Assembly (NCBI RefSeq): GCF_030867145.1
Contig: NC_134428.1
Coordinates: 1,364,001-1,428,000, forward strand
Direction of reading: 5' to 3'
Source of the DNA: Opisthocomus hoazin
Lineage: Eukaryota > Chordata > Aves > Opisthocomiformes > Opisthocomidae
Length of the DNA stretch: 64,000 nt
The translations under genes and the position numbers were made by a program. Shown in pieces: positions 56,841 to 64,000 of the stretch (position 1 is its first letter; each line of letters begins with the position of its first letter). The notes beneath the pieces are model-generated. The model saw only the letters and a program-made list of their open reading frames with translations, was not told the DNA's origin and made no database searches.

Positions 56841-58943
56841 CTCGCCCCAGCGCCGTCAGGGACGCCCGCCTCGTCCGCGTGGTTACAGGCACAAACTGCT
56901 GTGCATTCACGGCGAAGTCCCCTCGCGTCAGAACCGATCCGTGATCCCGTCACTACACACGCACAGGAACAGCCAGGTGGGAGGAGGAAGGACCTGGACG
57001 GGTATTTTCAGGGATTTCCTGGGAGGTCAAGGGAGTTCACAGCAGAGGGCGTCTCTGCAGCTCAGGGAGCTCCTGCTTTGCCACTGCGATGTTGTTGTTG
57101 CTCGTGGACTGAAAACCAGACCCGGAAAGATTTCATGGCTGGCGTCCCTAGGGATCGTCTGGCACTAGGAGAGTCCAGAGGCTGGCACCGGCTACAGGAG
57201 GGGAGGAAAACCTCACAACCTAAGGAGATCCCCGAGCCAGGCCCCCTTTGCAAAACCAGAAGCAGTTCTCCGGCATAAAAGCAAGACAAACAAAAGAGAC
57301 AGAAGCAAGCTCCTCTGAAGCTGTCAAATCAGAACTATCAAAATCTTCATCCATGGGCCCTGGGAACAAGAAAAACACCCGCCCTGACATACAGAGCTCC
57401 CAGAAACTTCAAGCAGGAGGGCCTACACTCCTCTGTCTGCACCCTCAGCGCCGTTCTTCTACATCCCTGCCCTAAGTCCCTCTGCCTGCCTCGCGCCCTA
57501 ACGGGGATCCGGACAGGACCCCTTCGAGCTGCCGTCGCGCCCGAGCAGAACTCAGTCCCCAGCAGCATCTCCCGCCCTCGTCACGACAGTCAGCCAAGAC
57601 TGCAGCCACGTCCCGACCAGAGACGCTGGTAACCCCTTTCTGGCATTAAAGGGAATATCCATAAATGCTACAAACATCCCCTCAGCCCTGCCTCACTTTT
57701 GGTGTTCAGCCTGTCTCTGTGAGAGCACCATGAGGCCAGGGACCTCGCCCTGCTCCAGAAATGTGCAATTTATTCTACCTTGGCTTTTTCTCTTTCAGAG
57801 AGCCAGCTTCTGCTGCGTCCCTTCATTAATCCAGATCTGATCAACCTTTGGAGAGAAGCAGAGAAGAAGAACTCTTAAATCCGCCTGGCACTGACCACTG
57901 CCTGACACCCCAGCACACTGCACGACTGGGCACCAGCAGCACCTCTGCTTCACCCCCTCCCACTCCCGAGCGCCTGCCAGAGCGCCTGCCAGAGCCCCCC
58001 TCGCTGTCCTCCCCACTCCCCAGCTGCTGCTCTCCCTGCCCGGGAGCTGGCACGGGGCGGGGAGCGGGGAGGTTAATGGGCTGAGCTGGTCTGAGGATTT
58101 CTGCTCCCCTGAGGACCCTTCATCGAGGCCATTCCTCTCTGTCCAAAGCACGCAAGCCCCAGCCAGCTCACCCTTCGCCCAGGTCACTGAGACTCAGCCG
58201 GGCTTCAGGCAGTGGAAACCAGCAGGACGCCCGTCTTTGCTGATTCTTCAGCCAAAGCAGCACAGCGCAAGACCTCGCGGACTTGGGAAAAGTCCATCAG
58301 CAGCCCCACATACGACTCTGGTCTGACAGAGCCCGCCCTTCCTTCAGAAGGAGGACCTTGGTACCAGAACCCTTCTTCCGCTGAGAGGAGGCACGACCCA
58401 CCCATGCGCGCAGCGCGAAGATCTCCCGGTGTCGGAGAGGTGGAGTCTGCTCCATTCTGGCTGGGGACAGGACAACCACTGAAGTCCAACCTCAGGTCTT
58501 CCACCACGAAACAGCAATGTCGTTCAACCTCTCAACAGCCTTAAGAAAGAGGTAAATCTTGGAGCGGCAATTCTAGAAACGGGATACGACCCTCCAGGCA
58601 AGATACTAACATGGCCAGGAGTTGACTGGACGTGGCTGGACCAAAGCAATGGCACAGTTAGAGCTACCAGCGAACTTCTTCAGGCGTTGAGTGAGAATCC
58701 ACCCGCTCTGCCCCACAAGGCTCACCTGGAAGCCACCCCAGGGGTGTAGGACCCAGGGAAAGGGAAGAAGGTGCCTGGAGGGACACACTTTTACGGTCCC
58801 CTCTTGCTCTGCGGGTGGGCAGGCAGGGAGCATGGGATGTGCAGGGACCCACGGCAGCCTCTCCCCGTCCCCGCCGGCAGCAGCTGCCCAGCCCCAGCCC
58901 AGACCTCACCAAGGGCTGCCCCGAGGAGCCCTGGGTCCCTCAC
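56841..58943. other. Intergenic, no gene recognised
   Basis: Moderately GC-rich sequence. No repeat, RNA gene or coding exon could be supported. Confidence 0.6.
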
Positions 58944-59107
58944 CCCATGATCTCCAGCGGGCAGGTGGGTTGCTTCAGCCCCTCGCACAGCAGCTGAAGT
59001 CCGGGGTCTCCAACGTCACCATCACCCAGGTCCAGCTCCTGCAGACTGGGGCTGAGCGCAGCGGCCAGGTCCCCGCAGCCAGCGCTGGTCAGCTGGAATA
59101 TCGCAGC
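58944..59107 (-). pseudogene. NLR-type leucine-rich-repeat exon, relic-like
   Basis: On the minus strand an exon-like block is bounded by acceptor CCCCTGCAG and donor GTGAGG. It encodes [27 protein letters not shown] and [17 protein letters not shown]. This is the repeat pattern of NLRP/NLR-family LRR exons (LTS..C.DLA..L / L.ELDL..N.LGD.G / LLCEGL..P.C.LE). Those exons are usually 171 bp with symmetric phase, whereas this one is 164 bp. It lacks about two residues between AAL and SLQEL and has a poorly matching start, consistent with a 1-bp loss. No other exon of such a gene was found nearby, so I read it as a fragment or decayed copy. Confidence 0.6.
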
Positions 59108-59364
59108 CTGCAGGGGAGACACACCAAAGGGACCATCAAAACACGACTCAAGGCCCTCACTGTCACCAGAACAGACGTCACCACCCAGCAGGCTCTCAAT
59201 GGGCCGATGCCAGCATGCCACAGCCAGAAACCCTGCCCACACTCATGGGATCCAGTGCTTGGCCACGAGCTCGGTGCTGGAGCCACAGCTTGCTCCAAGC
59301 CCATCCCTCGGCGTCCTCCAGGCCCGTTTCTCCCCAGAAGGCAACAAAAGGCTCTTCTCAGCAG

Positions 59365-59847
59365 AGCAGAATGGAAGGACGTTGAGGTGCTGGAGCGTGT
59401 CCAGAGCAAGGCCATGAGGCTGGAGAAGGGTCTAGAACACACGTCTTATGAGGAGCGGCTGAGGGAGCTGGGGTTGTTCCGTCTGCAGAAAAGGAGGCTG
59501 AGGGGAATTTATCGCTCTCTGCCGTTGCCTGAACACAGGCTGTAGTGAGCTGGGGGTCGTTCTCTTCTCCCCAGTGACAGGCAATAGGAGGAGAGGCAAT
59601 GGCCTCAAGTCGCACCAGGGGACGCTTAGATTGGACATTAGGAAAAACGTCTTCACTGAAGAGTGGTCGAGCAGCGGAACCGGCTGCCCAGGGCAGTGGT
59701 GGGTCACCATCCCTGGAGGGGTTCAAAAACCGTGTGGACGTGGCACTTCAGGACATGGTTGAGCAGGCATGGTGGGGTTGGGTTGACGGCTGGACTTGAT
59801 GACCTTCGAGGTCTTTTCCAACCTTAAAGATTCTGTGATTCTATGAA
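59365..59847 (+). mobile_element. CR1 LINE fragment
   Basis: Plus-strand CR1 3' end of a different subfamily from the others. It includes the ORF2 end ([20 protein letters not shown]), a diverged 3' UTR and the terminal ATTCTGTGATTCTATG. Confidence 0.9.
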
Positions 59848-60246
59848 CAGTTTTCTCACCCGAGTGTCTTCAACTTGCTCCTCGGATTCCCTACAGCTTG
59901 ACGAAGCAGGGACAGAGGTGATGACTGTGACTGCTCTGCCTGGGCTGGCTGCCTGGAAGAGGGACCGAGGAGATGCTCTGCATGAGAGGTGGCACGCCGG
60001 ATCCGTCACTAGTTGACAGACATCAGGACAGCACGTCAAGGAGCATCACCCGCCCAGGATGGTGTGCACTCCCACTTTGTTGCAGGTCATCTGAAAACCA
60101 GACGTGGCTCACGCCCTGCAGCGCTGGCTCAGACGTTCAAGGCATCGAGAGTCCTCACCAACGCGGCGCGCAGCAACCGTTCACCCGACTTCTGCACAGC
60201 TTCTGGCGCAACACGTGGCTCTCACCGAGGCCCGACGCATGCTGGT
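59848..60246. other. Intergenic, nothing recognised
   Basis: Unique-looking sequence without a supported feature. Confidence 0.55.
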
Positions 60247-60330
60247 GTTGTACTGAGGAATATGTAGGTAATTTTGTAAAGCCCTACCCTTAGCATAGTT
60301 AAGTTTCATAATCTTGTAAGTTTAAAATTC
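60247..60330. repeat. LTR-like dispersed repeat, copy 1 (internally deleted)
   Basis: It shares GTTGTACTGAGGAATA and then GTAAAGCCCTACCCTTAGCA and ATAATCTTGTAA with 63874-64000. This copy lacks about 55 bases between these blocks. The TG start and AATAAA of the longer copy suggest a retroviral LTR. Confidence 0.5.
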
Positions 60331-60978
60331 ACCACAGAAACTAAGAAACAGGATTTTGAAGAACGTGTTACTGTTTCATGGAAGGATGAAGCTGTCCAAA
60401 GCAGAACCCCAGCGCGACGAATCGTAAGCGTAGCTAACGAGCTGTGAAAAGCTGCGGGGAATGCCAAAAGGAACAGGGACCTCGGGGAAAGCCAACTGCG
60501 GCACGGGGAGATCGCGGCCACCGACTCACGGACCACCTGCTCCAGTTCGACCCCGCACTCCAAGGCTGAAGAAACTCAGCACGCCTACTAATTTACACGC
60601 TGCGCAAAGAGACTCAAACCAGTTAGGTTAACAGGATCACAGGGCACGTGTGTTAGGAAGAGGACTATGGCAATGCGAAGAGCATCAATGGCTGTCGGCT
60701 TGTGAACGAGGGCTGCTACCTCGGGACAGACACCCGTATCTGCGCAGACACGCAGCCAAACCCCTCTGCTCGGAGCGCACATTGGCGTCCTGCACACCGG
60801 GCAAACCAACCCCGAGTTTGGGACACCACCGGCAGCAGCACCGCTAGGTCCAAGTGCGAGCAGCACGCTCACAGGGCACGCTGGGCACGCACTGGGGTGC
60901 AGCAGCACTCCCACCATTGGTTGGGTAACTCTTGCCCTCTCGGACACGCAGCCAGAGAATCTGCAAGATTCTGGAGAA
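60331..60978. other. Intergenic, nothing recognised
   Basis: No feature could be supported. Confidence 0.55.
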
Positions 60979-62296
60979 CACAGAATCACAGAGTAGTAGG
61001 GGTTGGAAGGGACCTCTGTGGGTCATCTAGTCCAACCCTCCTGCCGAAGAAGGGTCACCTACAGCAGGCTGTAGAGGACCTTGTCCAGGCGGGGCTGGAA
61101 TATCTCCAGAGAAGGAGACTCCACAGCCTCCCTGGGCAGCCTGGGCCAGTGCTCTGTCACCCTCAGAGGGAAGAAGTTCTTCCTTGGGTTCAGCTGGAGC
61201 TTCCTCTGCTCCAGTTTGTGCCCGTTGCCCCTTGTCCTGTCACTGGGCACCACTGGAAAGAGCTTGGCCCCATCCTCCTGACACCCACCCTGCAGATATT
61301 TGTAAGCATTTATAAGGTCCCCTCTCAGCCTTCTCTTCTTCAGGCTGAACAAGCCCAGTTCCCTCAACCTCTCCTCGTAGGGGATATGTTCCAGTCCCCT
61401 CATCATCCTCGTAGCCCTGCGCTGGACTCTCTCCAGTAGCTCTTCATCTTTCTTGAACTGGGGAGCCCAGAACTGGACACAGTACTCTAGATGAGGCCTC
61501 ACTAGGGCAGTGTAGACGGGAAGGAGAACCTCCCTCGCCCTGCTGGCCACACTCTTGTTGATGCACCCCAGGATCCCATTGGCTTTCTTGGCAGCCAGGG
61601 CACACTGCTGGCTCATGGTCAACCTGTCGTCCCCCAGCACTCCCAGTGCCTCTCCACAGAGCTGCTCCGAGCAGGTCCACCCCAAGCCTGTCCTGGTGCA
61701 CGAGGTTGTTCCTCCCCAGGTGCAGGACCCTGCCCTTGCCCTGGTTGAACCTCATCAGGTGCCTCTCTGCCCAGCTTTCCAGCCTATCCAGGTCACGCTG
61801 AATGGCAGCACAGCCTTCTGGTGTATCTACCACACCTCCCAGTTTGGGGTCATCAGCAAACTTGCTGAGGGTACATTCTAACTCTTCATCCAGGTCGTTG
61901 ATGAAGAAGTTAAACAAGACTGGGCCCAGTACTGACCCCTGGGGGACACCACTTGTTACCAGCCTCCAATTTGACTCAGCGCCGCTGATGACAACCCTCT
62001 GAGTTCTGCCATTCAGCCAGTTCTCTATCCACTTCATCGACCACTCATCCAGCCCACACTTCCTCAGCTTCCCTAGGAGGATATCATGGGAGACTGTGTC
62101 GAAAGCCTTGCTGAAGTCGAGGTAGACAACATCCATGGCTCTCCCTTCGTCTACCCAGCCAGTCATGTCATTGTAGAAAGCTATCAGATTGGTCAGGCAT
62201 GATTTCCCCTTGGTGAATCCATGCTGACTACTCCTGATAACCTTCTTTTCTTCCACTTGCTTCATGATGGCCTCCAGCATAAGCTGCTCCATCACA
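60979..62296 (-). mobile_element. CR1 LINE fragment with partial reverse transcriptase
   Basis: The longest CR1 copy here (about 1.3 kb), on the minus strand with its 3' end at 60979. From 62295 an open frame encodes reverse transcriptase motifs [50 protein letters not shown] and the catalytic box as FADD. The frame shifts near 61.45-61.68 kb and continues as the ORF2 end (61059-61685). It is 5'-truncated inside the reverse transcriptase, so it cannot move by itself. Confidence 0.95.
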
Positions 62297-63131
62297 CACC
62301 AGGTATTTGAGAAGGTGCAGCAAATTCACAAGTTAATGAATTAGAGAATTCACACGGCAGACTCATCTGTACAAAGGGGACTAAGCCTTTGCTTGATTGT
62401 TTTTTTTTTTTAACCAGAGGAGCTTGCGAAATAAATCTGAATTTACAAAGTGCGTTGTCCTGTAAATTTGAGAGATCGACACGAACCGGGACACTTACCC
62501 ATGCACAGACTGTTGCCATCCACACACAAAGACTGTGCTTGCTTTGGTCAGCTTTGGAGGAGGGGTTCCCAGGGAAAGCAAGCTGCTGCCTTTCACTCGG
62601 ACCAGCAAGCCCTCGAGGAGCGGAGCACTGGGCTGCCTGGACACGGGACGGGGCTCTCCAGGACCACCTCAGCCTCCAAACAGATTCAAAGGTTTCTCTG
62701 GAATTCCAGGAACAGAGACGCTTGCGAGAACTGAAACTGCCCCGCAACAAGAGCGAACGACCCATGTCCCTGTGCAGGGGACGGGAACAGGAGCACATCC
62801 GCAGCCCTCATTTGCACTGCCAACCCTTTCCTTCATCAGCTGCAGACCCTTTCCGAGCATTAACCACTGCTGCTGGGAAAAGGGCGACTGCGCTCCCCAC
62901 TGAGCACACAGCTCCCACGGGGAAAAGCCCCAGGGACCAAGCCCAGCCACGTGAAGACGGCTGGTGCCATGAGCAGGCGCCCAGCGCCCTGGTAGGAGGG
63001 CAAGGAGCTGCCCCAGGGAGGTTGCCTACGGGATACAGCCCTCGAGGGGCTGCATCTGGACGGGTCTGAGAACGCTCAGAGCCACGGCTGAACCAGAACC
63101 GGGGTGGCCATGGTGTTTGGGGGTACCCATG
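62297..63131. other. Intergenic, nothing recognised
   Basis: It contains a T run at 62400-62412. Open frames at 62389-63069 (plus) and 62292-62798 (minus) overlap each other and have no recognisable domain. Confidence 0.55.
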
Positions 63132-63464
63132 CACCACAGAATCACAGAATGTTCAGGGTTGGCAGGGCCCTCTGTGGGTCCCCCAACCCAACCCCCTGCC
63201 CAAGCAGGGTCACCCAGAGCAGGCTGCACAGCACCGCGGCCAGGCAGGGCTGGAATATCTCCAGAGAAGGAGACTCCACAGCCTCCCTGGGCAGCCTGGG
63301 CCAGGGCTCCGTCACCCCCAGAGGGAAGAAGTTCTTCCTCGGGTTCAGCTGGAGCTTCCTCTGCTCCAGTTTGTGCCCGTTGCCCCTTGTCCTGTCGCTG
63401 GGCACCACTGCAAAGAGTCTGGCCCCATCCTCCTGACCCCCACCCTGCAGATATTTAGAGGCCT
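63132..63464 (-). mobile_element. CR1 LINE fragment
   Basis: Minus-strand CR1 3' end beginning with the CACAGAATCACAGAATG terminal motif. It closely matches the copies at 50849 and 60979 and is truncated at CTGCAGATATTTAGAGGC. Confidence 0.92.
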
Positions 63465-63873
63465 CCCCCACCCACAGCAACGTCCGCACCTCGGCGGTAG
63501 CCCACGCACCCAGCAAGCGGACTGCGGCACCAGGTTCCTCAAGCCAACCCCCGGGGCAGACGCTGCGCGCCTTCAAAGTCCACGCGCCACCCTCGACGCC
63601 TGAACTTCTCACCCACAGCGAGATCCCTCAGCACCTCCACGAGGAATCCCGGGGCTTCGCCTCCCGCGCCACGGGGCGATGCTGCAAACGCCCCGGGAAA
63701 AGGGGTCGGGATTCACGCCGCAACGCCGGCCTGAGACCGCAGCGCTGCCCGGAGCCGCTGCCGCAGCCGTGGGGCGGACGGGTCAAGCACAGCAGGGACC
63801 CAGCTGGGCAGAGCTCAGCCCTGTCCCCTCGCCCCAGGGCTCAGCCAGCACCACCCTGAGCTCCAGCCCCGGC
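63465..63873. other. Intergenic, CpG-rich, nothing recognised
   Basis: GC-rich sequence without a supported gene. Confidence 0.5.
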
Positions 63874-64000
63874 GTTGTACTGAGGAATAAAAAGGGGAAT
63901 CAAAATGTGACATGATCATCGAAACAGCTGGGCTATTGCTGCTGTAGGTAGTTTTGTAAAGCCCTACCCTTAGCATAGCTACAGTTTCGTAATCTTGTAA
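63874..64000. repeat. LTR-like dispersed repeat, copy 2 (continues past the window)
   Basis: It begins GTTGTACTGAGGAATAAAAA and runs to the window end, sharing the GTAAAGCCCTACCCTTAGCA block with 60247-60330. The extent beyond 64000 is unknown. Confidence 0.5.

Noticed and set aside
52632..64000. SLC44A5, the usual divergent neighbour of ACADM in mammals
   Set aside because: I found no exon resembling it in this stretch; its first exons may lie beyond the window.

Overview
The window reads as avian genomic DNA. It contains several CR1 retrotransposon fragments with bird-type 3' ends, a complete medium-chain acyl-CoA dehydrogenase gene (ACADM) with compact introns, and a class II endogenous retrovirus. 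No species can be named from the sequence alone.

Layout. (1) Positions 1-5521 and 11793-40188 form one tandem satellite array with a monomer of about 191 bp, roughly 178 monomers in all. It is organised into higher-order repeats. The clearest is a 6128-bp unit of about 32 monomers, present as two nearly identical copies plus part of a third (about 13947-28990). (2) The array is interrupted at 5522-11792 by a minus-strand, betaretrovirus-like provirus. It has 364-bp LTRs that differ at one base and a 5-bp target duplication (CGTGC). It carries a tRNA-Lys3-type primer site, gag, dUTPase-protease and pol. Pol has one in-frame stop, gag appears to stop early, and env is reduced to a membrane-anchor tail. 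(3) ACADM lies on the minus strand at 40373-52631. Twelve exons can be joined by consensus splice sites into 423 codons plus a stop. Its stop codon is only about 185 bp from the edge of the satellite array. (4) Positions 52632-64000 are the region upstream of ACADM. It holds a GC-rich promoter region, several CR1 fragments (one with a readable reverse-transcriptase segment), a probable solo LTR, a repeated LTR-like sequence and one relic-like NLR-type leucine-rich-repeat exon. I found no other protein-coding gene there.

How the parts relate. ACADM is the only gene that looks functional for the host: a mitochondrial beta-oxidation enzyme with leader, FAD/acyl-CoA signatures and the catalytic glutamate all present. 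The provirus entered the array after the unit it sits in had been duplicated, because the same site occurs empty in several paralogous satellite copies. The many short open frames on both strands of the array follow from the monomer sequence and are not genes.
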